Below, piece by piece: positions 35,588 through 48,586 of a stretch of DNA of 64,000 bases. A program made the translations under genes and the position numbers. The notes beneath the pieces are model-generated. The model saw only the letters and a list, made by a program, of their open reading frames with translations. It did not search any database and was not told the origin of the DNA. This DNA is from Cokeromyces recurvatus (taxonomy: Eukaryota > Mucoromycota > Mucoromycetes > Mucorales > Mucoraceae), in contig NW_026251437.1 in NCBI RefSeq assembly GCF_025118155.1, positions 1 through 64,000 on the forward strand, read 5' to 3'. Numbering within the stretch: position 1 is the first letter of the stretch; the number at the start of each line of letters is the position of its first letter.

Positions 35588-36840
35588 ATTATATGAATAA
35601 ACATGCTATGTTGTTATTAACCCAGTATTTATTTAATACCTCTTGATCACCATTTAGAAAACGCTGCTTAACTGTACTATGAACTTTACCTGAATCTTCA
35701 GGATCAGCAACGTAAGCTAACCATAGTTTGGGTAATAAGTTGACATCTAATGATTTATATTTTCCATGACCTTGTTTTTCTACATATTCACGATCAAAAT
35801 CCATGTAAACTAATCCGCCAAAAGTCTAAAAAAAAAAGTAGAACATGATTAACAAAAAAAAAAAGGAAATAAGTTGCTTACTTGAATAACTCTATCTTGA
35901 AGACCAGCAGCAATACCTAATTCATCTTGTTCCACTTTTAGAATAAGACTTGCTTGAACCTCTAAAGGAATTTCAGTGACACCATAAAAGCAAGATAAAA
36001 TCTTCCAAAGAGCCGTAATGATAGCTGAGGATCCTGCGAGGCCGACTTGACGTGGAATGTTGGTTTCAAACATCATTTTGAATCCATGTTCTGTATCAAT
36101 AGGAATTTGATGTTCTTGGCAGTAACAATAAAAGACTTTACAACAAGCTTGTAAAAGTCGATCACCTGTTTCGTACCCATCAATCTTGGAGACGCCCACT
36201 AAACACTCTAAGGAAGAAAAATGATGAGGGTCTGATACTGGATTAGGTAATATTGTGATCTCTGGTTGCTCATGAGGTATCAACGTGACCTCTGCCCAAA
36301 AATTCGAAATCAAAAGCGACAGTGTTTTACCAAAGAATCCATCACTAGGATTACCCATTAAACCTACACGCGCATAAGCTCTTTGATGAAGTGGTGACTT
36401 GGACTGAAGGGTTTTGTGATGATTATTATGTCGTTGTTTAAAATCATCTAGAGAGAATTGCCAATGATGAAGATAAGATTTCAGCGAAATCTCGGGATCT
36501 ACATAATTAAAATGATGATGGGGTTCATTATGATCAAAAGTAACTTGATGAGTAGATGGCTCTTGAGTCATATAATGAACCAATTCTTCTTGCCAGCTTG
36601 ACCCTTTATATATATTACTTTCGTAGAAATAGTCGAGTTTTTCAATTGATGCTTGACTCATGCCAAATGCAAAAGGAATTTTATTGGCCGTGTAAAGTAT
36701 AAAATGGGAAGTTGTAAATAAAACATCAGGTAAAACATCTTCACAAAATAGTTCTGGTGAAGTAATAACAATATCGTTTTGAATCTGTTTAACACGATGA
36801 ACAAAAGCCAAGTCAGATAATGCGCTTGTGCTTGTCAAAC

Positions 36841-36881
<41 letters not shown>

Positions 36882-37341
36882 AGTTTTACAACTATAAAAA
36901 TACATGTACAAATGCATATCTATTTTACCCAAGCCCACTGTTTAGTATATTTTCTCTAGGAAAATTGACGCCAATTGCCCAACGTTCGTAATGTTTAAAG
37001 CTTTTTTTTTCCCCTTTTAGTTACATTTTAATTATATACATGAATAATGTTAAGCTTACTTGTATGCATTTGTTACAATATAAATTTGATAAAATACTGT
37101 TTTCGCCTTAGAATAGAACCAACTTAGTGCTGGTTTGCCAGATATGGGCAATAGGCCTTTAGGGACACTACGAAATCTTAAAAACTTTGTATCATAACAT
37201 TCCTGCAAGAAGTACGTATAAGTGAAGAAATAAATAAATAAATAATAGCAAGTTTTATTTTACGTGAATATCTCTTTCAATTTGACATGTAGCTAAAGAA
37301 GAAGCAAATATAATCAAAGTCTTTGTTGGAATTGGACTCAT
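35210..37341 (-). CDS. Fused nucleotidyltransferase-like / glucuronokinase (GHMP kinase)
   Basis: Six exons on the minus strand (37341-37264, 37202-37060, 37000-36929, 36830-35882, 35825-35640, 35551-35210) give 589 codons plus stop with all phases consistent. The first three exons and the start of the fourth resemble a sugar-1-phosphate nucleotidyltransferase: a VPKGLLPISGKPALSWFY segment, IYIVTNAYNFKHYERWA, and FPRENILNSGLGTSALSDLA. The usual GXGTR loop is not visible near the N-terminus. From about residue 240 follows a GHMP kinase of the glucuronokinase type: RVGLMGNPSDGFFGKTLSL, the ATP loop PRQVGLAGSSAIITA, LGIAAGLQDRVIQ, and motif 3 KFPGSGGAVVG. Plant glucuronokinase makes glucuronate-1-phosphate for UDP-glucuronate salvage (family knowledge). 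A single chain could couple phosphorylation to nucleotidyl transfer, which is inference. Confidence 0.8.
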
Positions 37342-37529
37342 ATTTGTATTTATTTTCCCTTCAAAAATGAAAAATCCTGCTGGGGAAAAGAAAGAAAGAA
37401 AGAAAGGGAAAAAAAAAAGAATAATATTATTGTTTAATTGATCCTATTTTACAGCAAGAATTCAGTTTCTATTTTCAGGACATTTTTATTTTTATTTTTT
37501 TTATTTTCCGAAGTTAACCTGTACATTAA

Positions 37530-38833
37530 TTATACTTTTTCCTTCATTAATCTATTTTTATGATCATACCAGCGAACAACTTCTTCATAAACAGTCCATG
37601 AAATAGCAGAATTAAGTGGTTTCCTAATAAGTCTTACACTTATACCATCAAAGAATCCTACAAGTCCTTCTTCTAAATATATCTTTTTCGCTGCTTGTAC
37701 CATGTTTTTATATATCATCGGTTTAAGTTGCATACGTGTCTTTAACATATCAAAGGGCTGTGTTGTGCAAGTAGCTGCAATACCTGCAATCACTCCAGAT
37801 CCCATGTTGACTACTGCATTTGCTACTGGTAAACGATGATTGTCTTTATATTCTACCATATACTTTTAGTCTATTTTATGAATGCAAGCCGTGTACAAAA
37901 TTATTCTTTACCATTAGCCCATGCTTTACATCCTTCATAAAAAAACAAGTAAATGCCAGCAAATGGAGCATCTCGAATAAATGTAGCACCATAACCAGAA
38001 AATAGTCCTAAGTAGTCACTTGAATAAATACATACAACTCCATATATAACATGTATGAATATTTATATGTTGCCTTTTTTTTACCTCTCACTCCGTCTGT
38101 TTTGATAATTGATTTAAATGCTTCATTTAAACTTGTATAGTTATAAAAATTACTCTAATATAGACAAAATAAGTGAATAACTATATAATAAATATAAATC
38201 ATATTTCCTTTTCTTTTTTTTCCTTCTTCCTTCCTTTACCTCATATCTAACTTTAACTACTGTAATAGGCATCATTATATATCCTACTGCACCTCTAGCT
38301 GTAGATCCTGAAATTAAATTTTCCCAACGTTGATGTTGTTCTAAACTAGATTTATTAAACAAAGGTTGCCAGCTACTTCTTGTCTTTGTTAATATGTCTC
38401 TAATTTCAGCTAAAGTAAAAAAGTATAATGCCGATCCTGGTACATTTCTAAATTGAACATGAATAAACTAATTACTTGTATATACATAATTCAATTACCT
38501 CATAATAGTAGGAACTGTACCTCTCCATAGTCCGCTATAACCATTAGTGTTTACAATGTCTTTAATTGTAGAATAAATATTACTACAGATACAAAATAGG
38601 TGAATATGTATACGTATAATTAATTTGTACTATGTAAATATATACCTCTTTTGGGGTGATACTTTTAATCCCTTTTGCTTTGCTTCTTTTAAAAACGCTA
38701 GATGGTCTTGTCGCTGCTGTTGTAAACGTGTCTTTATTAGATCAAGTGGCTGAAGTATAACACATGCTGTCATGCCTGATAATGCTCCACCCGTTAAATG
38801 GAGTGCTGAATTCTTTTTATCTATTTTTGACAT
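37530..38833 (-). CDS. Mitochondrial glycine carrier Hem25/SLC25A38-like
   Basis: Six exons (38833-38646, 38582-38499, 38447-38240, 38154-38085, 38007-37912, 37852-37530) give 322 codons plus stop. Three carrier repeats are visible with signatures QPLDLIKTRLQQ, MPITVVKVRYE and QPFDMLKTRMQL. The degenerate second signature, with Thr in place of the acidic residue, and the opening LHLTGGALSGM are characteristic of SLC25A38/Hem25. That carrier imports glycine into mitochondria for heme synthesis (family knowledge). The ATG at 38833 is preferred over the upstream in-frame ATG at 38944, which would add a poly-Phe leader coded by an A/T run. The last acceptor is set at TATGGTAG because that alone keeps the frame. 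Confidence 0.9.
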
Positions 38834-40480
38834 TAATATTCTAGGGTAGGGTAATCTCAAAAAAAAAAAAAAAAAAAAACGAAAATAGAAAAAAGAAAAA
38901 AAAAGGAATAAAGGAGTACATATACTAAATTTCATGCAAATCACATGATAATGTTAAATTTTGACACTTTAACACGATTAAGGTTTTTACTATATTCAAA
39001 GTATGAACGCAAATGCTAAAAGGATGAATAAATACAGTGTGAACATCTCTCTCTTCCTTTTTATATAAATATGAACTTATGCTTTATATGCATGTATATA
39101 ATTATATTTAGCTGTGTGTATTTGTATTTTTTTTTACTGCTTATGTAGCCTTGTATCAAATTTTATTATTATAATTCGATACTTAAACAGACACTCTTTT
39201 CTACACATAGCTTCGGCCTTTAACTGACTCAGCTTAATATCCTTCTCAAACAATTATCTAATTCACTTGAAGGATAAGCTTACTGGGAAAACAATCATTA
39301 GATAGTTCTTTCGCATACTAATAAGACTCAGCGTGATATGATATAAAATCATAAATTTCAATCACTATCATCAGAATAATAATGATAAAATGGCTTGATG
39401 ATTTTGTTGACAGACGAATATAAAGCAACCTTTATGTATTTAATAGGCTTTTCTGCCACGATTATCACAGATTGGTACAGTTCACTTTGAAGAGATTATG
39501 GCAGTCAGATTAGTGGTAACATGATGCAATTTGGTAAAAGTAACAACAGAAATATAAGTAATTAACACTATTATGCACAATTTGTGTGTTATTGAATAAA
39601 GTGTACTCGAAAACTAAAACATGGATTATATACGCCTTTCAATCTATCTATCGCAGATTTCCTAGGTAAATAGTTTGATAAACCTCATTCGGGTTCTTTT
39701 ATTTGCTTGTTAATTTATATTCTTTCGTTGCCTATAACTCAGGCTGAATGTAGTCGTGCTCTACGCTGGTGTCTCCCTTGGTCGCTTGGTGGCATCTCAA
39801 AATCTTTGTATCTTCCATCCGTATCATAAGCTTTACTCAGTCTCATGCTACGACTGTCAATTTAAATATGCACTGCCATTTTTTTTTTAACGCTAATTAG
39901 TGCGTCTGATCCTTTATTTTATTTATTTTTTTCTAATAAACGTAAAAAGTCAATTATCCCACGTAACTGCTTCTCTATTCCTACATAGATTGTTTACCAG
40001 CCAAAAAGTATGTAGTTTAGTCGTTGAACTTGATTACCTTCACTGTACTAAAATCCTTCTCTTGAGATCTTCTTTTACCTTCTCTTGATATTATTGACTT
40101 GATCAAATGATTATTCAGTTCTCTGTTAGACTTTCAAAAGATTTTTTTTTTAGTTTCCCTTTTTGTTCAAATGGGTTTTAAAATTTTATTCAAAAAAAAA
40201 AAAAATATTTAATTGTACTCGAAAACTATTAAGGAAAAGTCAATTTTATAAAACGCTTTGTTGTTTATCCTTTTTTTTTTCTTATTTATTTACACCCATT
40301 ACGAAGGAAGATACATTAAAAAAGAAAGGAGGATATATTCAAACTATATTTCGATACCCACCTTTGTTTTTTATTACATAATATACTTTTTTGTTTTTGT
40401 ACAAAAAAAAAAAAAAAAAAAAATTATCCCTTTTTTTATATATCATTTTACTCCATTCAAAGTCAATTATATATATACAA
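38834..40480. other. Intergenic between Hem25-like and TOR genes
   Basis: A divergent promoter region of about 1.6 kb. No gene is supported; open frames are T/A-rich. The stretch just before the TOR ATG is a pyrimidine-rich leader with A and T runs. Confidence 0.5.
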
Positions 40481-40849
40481 ATGTCTGTAGTTGCGATGTT
40501 AAACTCTCAAGAAAATTTGAACAGGATATTTAATGACTTGAAATCAAAGTAATTAGACTTTAACAACAATGTTTGATAAACCATAATTAACAGTTTTTTT
40601 TTCTTTTATTAGGCATGAGGATAAACGTATTAAAGCCGCACAAGAACTTCGTGAGACTGTAAGTATAGACAGTTAATAAGTCACTTTTGTTTGTTAAATT
40701 CGTGAGATTAGGCAATAACAGCATCAAGAGAATTATCAGAAGAGAATTTTGTTCGCTTCACCAACGACATTAATAAACGTTTTTTTGACTGGACTCATGG
40801 TAGTGATAACAACGAAAAATTAGGTGCTATTATTGGCATAGGTATATAG

Positions 40850-40885
<36 letters not shown>

Positions 40886-43800
40886 CATACAAATATTTAT
40901 TACTTTTACATGTAGATCGTTTGATTGGATTAGAACCTGAAAGTAATGCTAATCGTTTTCATAATTACCTCCAACACATGTTACCTCATCATGATCAACA
41001 GATTATGGTACCAGCAGCAAAAGCATTGGGTCGATTGGCAGTTAGTTCTTTAACTTTAACAGCAGATTTAGTAGATACACAAGTAGAGCATGCACTTGAA
41101 TGGCTTCAAGGGGAACGTAGTCGTTTAGCAGCCGTTCTTGTATTAAGAGAATTAGCCGTGAATGCACCTACTCTCATTTATGCTTATGTTCCTCGTATTC
41201 TTGATCTTATCTGGATTGCTCTTAGAGATACAAGGAATGTAATCAGAGAATATGCTGCAGACTGTCTTTCACAATGTTTAGAAATTGTACAACAGAGAGA
41301 AACGCCCATGAGAAAGACTTGGTATACTCGCATTTGGCAAGAAGTAAATCGTGGATTACGTATGAACAATACTGAGGCCACACATGGGAGTTTATTAGCT
41401 ATGAGAGAACTATTGTTACATGCTGGAATGGTATTTTATTTTTTTATTTGCTTTTTATTTTTTTAAGCACTCACTTTTTATGATAGTTTATGACAGACAT
41501 GTATAAAGATGTTTGTGAAATCACACTTCGTTTAAAAGATTCTCGAGATGCTTTAATTAGAAAAACTGTTGTTTCGATTATATCAACTTTAGCTACATAT
41601 GATCCAGCTACATTCTCTGAACTATATTTGCATAAATCAATGAGTCATTTGTTAAATTTGCTTCGAAAAAACAATGAAAGACGTGATGGTAATTATATAA
41701 ACATACATATAAATAGATCTAATAAATTTGCTAAGCTCACATTGATTTAGCTTTCATTGCTGTTGGTCAAGTTGCTATTCAAGTAAAAAGTAATATGAGC
41801 CCTTATTTAGATGCAACATTGATCTATGTGAAAGAAGCATTGTCTTTGAAAGGGTAAAATAAAAAAAAAATCAATAAATTAAAATGAGAATAATACATAT
41901 TGATATGGCTCATGTTATATAGACGTCAAAGAAAGGAGGTAGAAGCAGCAGCTTTTACTTGTACGAGCATGCTAGCAACCGCTGTTGGACAGACATTAAC
42001 AAAATACTTACATGATCTATTGGATTTGATGTTTAATTGTGGATTATCTGAACCTTTAGTTACAACATTAAGTAATATTGCAGATCGTATTAAACCATTA
42101 TCTCCTGTTATTCAAGGTAAAAAAAAAAAAAGAGAGAGATATGTACATAGGACAACGTTATGGAATCTGTTTCTTATATTTATTTTATTTTATTTTTTTT
42201 GTAGAACGATTATTGAATGTAATTTCTATTACACTTAGTGGACAACCTTATAAACAACCGGGGGCACCTACAAATCGTACTATCATTCAAACTGTCGAGA
42301 GACCGCTTCGTGAAAATGGATTAGGAGATGGGAAGGATAATGACACGATTGTACTTGCATTGACAACACTAGGTTCATTTGACTTTTCTAATCATGTGCT
42401 TAATGAATTTGTTCGAGACTGCATTGTCAATTATCTAGATGATGATCTTCCAGAGATAAGAAAAGCAGCAGCAGTTACGTGCTGTCAATTATTTGTACGT
42501 GACCCAATTTGCAATCAAACAAGTGCGCATGCAATTAAAGTAGTGGGTGAAGTATTGGAAAAGTTATTGACAGTGGGTATTGCAGATCCGGACCCAGTTA
42601 TTCGAGAGACTGTCTTGTCATCTTTAGATGTTAGATTTGATCGTCATTTAGCTCAAGCAGATAACGTTAGATCTCTTTTTATTGCACTGAATGATGAAGT
42701 ATTTGCGATACGTGAAATTGCAATCGCGATTATTGGTCGACTAACAACTTATAATCCAGCTTATGTCATGCCGTCTCTTAGAAAGACTTTAATTCAACTC
42801 TTGACTGAATTAGAATATTCTGTTATTAGTCGTCAAAAAGAAGAATCAGCTCGTCTAGTTTCGCTCTTGGTGAGAGCCGCACAAAAATTAACAAAACCTT
42901 ATATTGAATCTATCTTAAAGGTGCTGTTGCCTAAGGCTCGAGATTCTTCGACAGGAGTTGTTTCAGCTGTTTTAGGAGCTTTAGGTGAATTAGCTGCTGT
43001 TAGTGGCGAAAGTATGGCCCCTCACTTGAATGAATTAATGCCATTAATCATGGAAACATTACAAGATCAAAGTTCAAGTGCTAAGCGTGATGCTGCATTA
43101 AAGACTTTAGGTCAACTTGCAAGTAACACTGGTTTTGTCATTGAACCCTACACAAAATATCCTGCTTTACTTAATATTCTTATTAATATTCTAAAGACAG
43201 AACAAAATCCAACAATTAGAAGAGAAACTGTTAAATTAATGGGTATTCTTGGTGCATTAGATCCATACAAGCATAAGGTAAATTTTATTTTGCAATACTA
43301 CTACTACTACTGAAAAAAAAAAAGCAAGACAAATCTAAACTAAACGTTTTATTCAGATGAATGCTATAGGAAATTCAAGCGAGGAATTGACAGATCCTAA
43401 ACTTGCAAGTAATGATGTTATTTTACTTATGAACGGTATCGGACCTTCTTCAGAGGATTATTATCCTCAGGTTGTAATGCATTCATTAATGAAGATTTTG
43501 AGAGACCCTTCTTTAAGTCAACATCATTACTCTGTTATTGATGCCATTATGTTTATTTTCAAGACACTTGGATTAAAAGTGGTTCAATTCTTACCTTTAG
43601 TTATTCCAGGATTTTTATCTTTGATGCGAACCAGTTCTACAGGTTTGCTTGAACTTTACTTTCACAAATTAAGTGATTTAGTTTCCATTGTCAAGCAACA
43701 TATTCGTAACTATTTAAAAGATATTTTTGATCTTATCGACGATTACTGGACGCCTGTCTCCTCTCTCCAGATTACGATTATTTCTCTAATCGAAGCCATT

Positions 43801-46800
43801 GCTAAAGCTCTTGATGGTGAACTCAAAGTTTATTTACCCCGTTTGCTACCACACATGCTTCAAATTTTTGACAGTGATGTCTCTGAAAGACGTCAACCGA
43901 CTATCAAAATTTTGCACGCCTTTGTTGTGTTTGGAGCCAATATTGAAGAATATATGCACCTTGTCATTCCTGCTGTCGTTAAATTTTTTGAAAAGCCTGA
44001 TGCACCCGTTTCTGTTCGTCGCCAAGCAATTTCAACTATTACAGCGCTTTCAAAAAAGGTGAATATGTTTGACTATGCTTCTCGTATTATCCATCCTTTA
44101 GCTCGTGTATTACCTGTATTGCCAATCGAAGCTAGAAACGCAGCCATGGATCTTTTGTGTGCTCTCATCTTTCAACTTGGCACAGATTACACTAAATTCA
44201 TTCCTGTTATTAACAAAGTATTAACAAGGCATCGAATCACTCATGCAAATTATGAATTATTGGTTAGTAAGCTATTGAAGGGCGAAAATCTTCCTCAAGA
44301 ATTGGGCAAAGCCTTTGATGATCGAGATATTAAAGGGGATGAAACACCATCTGTGGAACAGAGTGCAGCCAAGAAACAACCCGTAAATCAACAACATTTA
44401 AAAAAGGCCTGGGAGGCATCTCAACGATCAACAAAAGAGGATTGGATGGAATGGATTCGTCGTCTTAGTGTTGAGTTGCTAAAACAATCGCCCTCACATG
44501 CTCTTCGTGCTTGCGCTTTTTTAGCCTCTGTTTATACTCCACTTGCACGTGAATTATTCAACGCAGCCTTTGTTTCTTGCTGGAATGAGCTCTATGATCA
44601 ATATGTTGATGAGCTTGTGAAATCATTGGAGGTTGCCTTAAAGGCACCCAATATTCCACCCGAGATTATTCAAATTCTCTTACATCTCGCTGAATTTATG
44701 GAACATGACAACAAAATGTTACCCATCGATATTCGAACATTAGCTGTCTATGCGCAGAAATGTCACGCTTATGCTAAGGCACTTCATTACAAAGAAACTG
44801 AATTTCATATAGAACAATCCTTTGAAGCAGTTGAGATGCTTATGTCGATTAACAATTTATTACAGCAGCCAGATGCAGCCATGGGTATTTTAACATTTGC
44901 ACAAGATTCACTAGGTTTAGAACGTAAAGTATCCTGGTATGAGAAATTGCATAGATACCAAGATGCCTTGGAGGCTTATGAAGCACAACAGGTAGAGAAT
45001 CCAAATTCAATGGAGATCACGTTGGGACGTATGCGATGTTTGCATGCCTTGGGTGAATGGGACCAATTAGCAGCGCTGGCGCAAGAGAAATGGATCCATG
45101 CTCCTGTAGAAAATCGTAAGAGTATGGCGCCTTTCGCTGCAGCAGCAGCTTGGGGTTTAGGCCAATGGGAACAGATGGAAGAATATATTGCATTATTGAA
45201 ACCAGAGAGTCCTGATCGTACCTTTTTCCGTGCCATCTTGAGCATGCATCGTAATAGATATGCGGAGGCTGAGAAATTTATCAACAAGACGCGTGATCTT
45301 CTCGATACAGAACTTACGGCTCTCTTGGGTGAAAGTTACAACCGAGCTTATACCACCGTTGTACGAGTTCAAATGCTAGCTGAGTTAGAAGAAATGATTA
45401 TTTACAAACAATCTGCGAACGATATTGAACGACAAAGCGAGATAAGACGCACGTGGGTGAAACGTCTTGAAGGATGTGAACGTAATGTAGAGGTCTGGCA
45501 ACGTATCTTGCGTGTTCGTACAATGGTCATTTCTCCTCAAGAGGATATGGAGATGTGGATTAAATTTGCCAATCTTTGTCGAAAGAGTGGTCGTTTCTCA
45601 TTATCAGAGAAAACACTTCGAAGCTTGATGGAGGCAGACGACTCAGGTACACCCCATCCTAAAATTATTTATGCTCAACTGAAACATATGTGGGATTCTG
45701 CGTCCATTGCATCGCCTGATAAGGGGCCTGCGATTCGTACAAGAGCTTTAAGCATTTTAAGAGAATTTACAGCACAAAAGACACAAGATTTGGGTTTGAA
45801 TCCAGATGAAATGGCCGTCAGCATGCCAATTGATCCAAGTCGTATTACGAATGATGTAGCTGAATATACACGTCTCTTAAGTCGATGTTATCTTCGTCAA
45901 GGTGAATGGCAGCGTGCTCTCTCTTATGAGTTAACTCAGGAGACGATCCCTGAAATTCTATTATCATTTTTATTGGCGACACGATTTGATCAAAACTGGT
46001 ATAAGGCATGGCATTCATGGGCATTAGCTAATTTTGAGATTATTGATTATCATGAACGTCTTCATCCTGATAATTTGCCTCCTCAAATCTTTAATCATCA
46101 CATTGTTCCTGCAGTCCAGGGCTTCTTTAGATCCATTGCTCTCTCCAAGGAGAATTCACTTCAAGATACCTTACGTTTATTAACATTGTGGTTTAAATAT
46201 GGTTATCAAGCTGAGGTTAGTGCAGCAATAGGGGAAGGCTTTGGTACGATTAGTATTGATGTTTGGCTACAAGTTATCCCTCAACTGATTGCCCGTATTC
46301 ATGCACCCAATGCAACTGTTCGTCTCTTGATTCATCAACTATTGACAGATATTGGCCGTGAGCACCCTCAGGCCCTTGTTTATTCATTGACAGTTGCTTC
46401 CAAATCACAGAGTATCCCACGTCGTCGAGCGACATTTGTGATTATGGATCGTATGAGAATGCATAGCGCAGTCCTCGTTGAGCAAGCCCTTATGGTAAGT
46501 CAAGAGCTGATTCGTGTTGCTATCCTCTGGCACGAAATGTGGCATGAGGGGCTTGAAGAAGCCTCAAGGCTCTATTTTGGTGATCGTAATGTAGAGGCTA
46601 TGTTTGCCACATTAGAACCCTTACATCAAATGTTAGATCGTGGACCTGAAACGATGCGAGAGGAGTCATTTGTACAAGCATTTGGACGAGACCTTCAAGA
46701 GGCACAAGAATGGTGTCATCGTTATCAGGAGACACGCGATCTTAACAATTTGAATCAAGCATGGGAGCTCTATTACCAAGTCTTTCGTCGCATTGTACGA

Positions 46801-48094
46801 CAATTGCCACAACTTACAAGTCTTGAGCTACAATATATTTCACCTCAGCTCTTGGAGGCACGTAATTTAGAGTTGTGTGTTCCAGGTTATTATCGTAGTG
46901 GTGAACCTATTGTGCGTATTGCGAAGTTTAATCCAAGCTTGACTGTGATTGCATCCAAACAGCGACCACGAAAGCTGACGATTGTTGGTAGTGATGGTAA
47001 GGATTATATGTATCTGTTGAAGGGGCACGAGGATTTACGACAAGATGAACGTGTAATGCAACTTTTTGGATTGGTGAATACCCTTTTAGTGAATGATGCC
47101 GAGACATTTAAACGACATTTGAGCATTGAGAGATACCCTGCCGTACCTCTTTCACCCAATTCAGGTTTGATTGGTTGGGTGACTGAGACAGATACATTAC
47201 ACACCTTAATTCGTGACTATCGAGAGAGTCGAAAGATCCTATTGAACCTTGAACATCGATTAATGCTTCAAATGGCTCCTGACTATGACAACTTGACAGT
47301 TATTCAAAAAGTGGAAGTCTTACAGTATGCGTTTGAAAAGACAAGTGGTCAAGATCTTTATAATGTACTTTGGTTAAAGAGTCGTAATTCAGAGGTATGG
47401 TTAGATCGTCGTACAAACTATACAAGATCATTAGCTGTCATGTCCATGGTAGGATATATTTTAGGTCTTGGTGATCGACATCCATCTAATTTGATGCTTC
47501 ACCGTGTTACTGGTAAAGTTGTACATATTGATTTTGGTGACTGTTTCGAGGTAAGTGTATTGAACAGAATTATTATTATTATTATTTAAATTGATGATTG
47601 ATAATGAAACTATTATATTATATAGGTGGCTATGCATCGTGAAAAATTCCCTGAAAAGATTCCCTTCCGTTTAACACGTATGTTAGTAAAAGCAATGGAA
47701 GTGAGTGGTATTGAAGGTAATTTCCGTATTACGTGTGAGCATGTAATGCGTGTATTACGTGATAACAAAGAAAGTTTAATGGCTGTTCTGGAAGCCTTTG
47801 TCTATGACCCTTTGATTAATTGGAGATTATTAAATACACAACCACAAAGCCCTACACAAAGTAAGTTTATTTGTTTATTTATTCATATTATATGTTACTA
47901 ATTTTATAATTATACATATAATAAAGATGATCGTATGAAAGGATTTGAAACACATGAGGATGGACCAGAAGATGGTCATCGTAACTTTTCTGTTAGTCGA
48001 AGATTAAATCGTATTGAAGTGGAAGCAGTTGCAAATGGTAAAGCAATATTTATTTATTTATTTATTTATTTATTTATTTCAATAAAATTAACTG

Positions 48095-48150
<56 letters not shown>

Positions 48151-48399
48151 GAAAATCCTCAAGGACCTGAACTATTAAATAGTCGAGCAGTTGCCGTTGT
48201 GAATAGAGTATCAAATAAATTGACAGGTCGTGATTTTAACCCACGTGTAACCTTGGATGTGCCAACACAAGTGGATAAACTTATTTTACAAGCGACATCT
48301 CTAGAAAATCTATGCCAATGTTATGTTGGATGGTATGTAAAAAGTTGCTTTGTTTATAGTTAAGTGCTAACAATTTATTATAGGTGCGCATTCTGGTAG
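40481..48399 (+). CDS. TOR: Target of rapamycin (TOR) phosphatidylinositol-kinase-like kinase
   Basis: Thirteen exons (40481-40548, 40613-40658, 40712-40841, 40916-41430, 41487-41688, 41751-41853, 41923-42116, 42205-43277, 43357-47550, 47626-47860, 47927-48037, 48152-48332, 48384-48399) join to 2355 codons plus stop. The order is N-terminal HEAT repeats, FAT domain, FRB domain, PIKK catalytic domain and FATC. The kinase shows [14 protein letters not shown], the catalytic loop [12 protein letters not shown] and the metal-binding [13 protein letters not shown] ends canonically in VGWCAFW; its last five residues lie in a 16-nt exon. The FRB begins [19 protein letters not shown] and keeps the Ser, Trp and Phe positions that contact FKBP-rapamycin in human mTOR (family knowledge). 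TOR controls growth in response to nutrients within TORC1/TORC2. Length is close to the usual 2350-2550. Confidence 0.98.
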
Positions 48400-48586
48400 T
48401 TTTTTTCTCTTTTTATAATAATAATAATAAAGTTAAAACAGTGTATAATACATGTATAGAATCTTTTAATATCCATAAAGATATTTCTTGTATGAAATAA
48501 TAAATAAAGAATCGAAACAAAAAATATATGTTTACTGCATTTATTTAAATAATAACAGCAACACTCCTTCGAATGATTTACAGCTG

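Noticed and set aside
36831..36839. Start of the glucuronokinase at TTG 36838
   Set aside because: There is no ATG there. Upstream exons at 36929-37341 join in phase and add a domain that makes sense, so the start is placed at 37341.
38834..38944. Upstream in-frame extension of the Hem25-like carrier to an ATG at 38944
   Set aside because: It would add a leader coded mainly by an A/T homopolymer (poly-Phe). Carrier homology begins right after the ATG at 38833.
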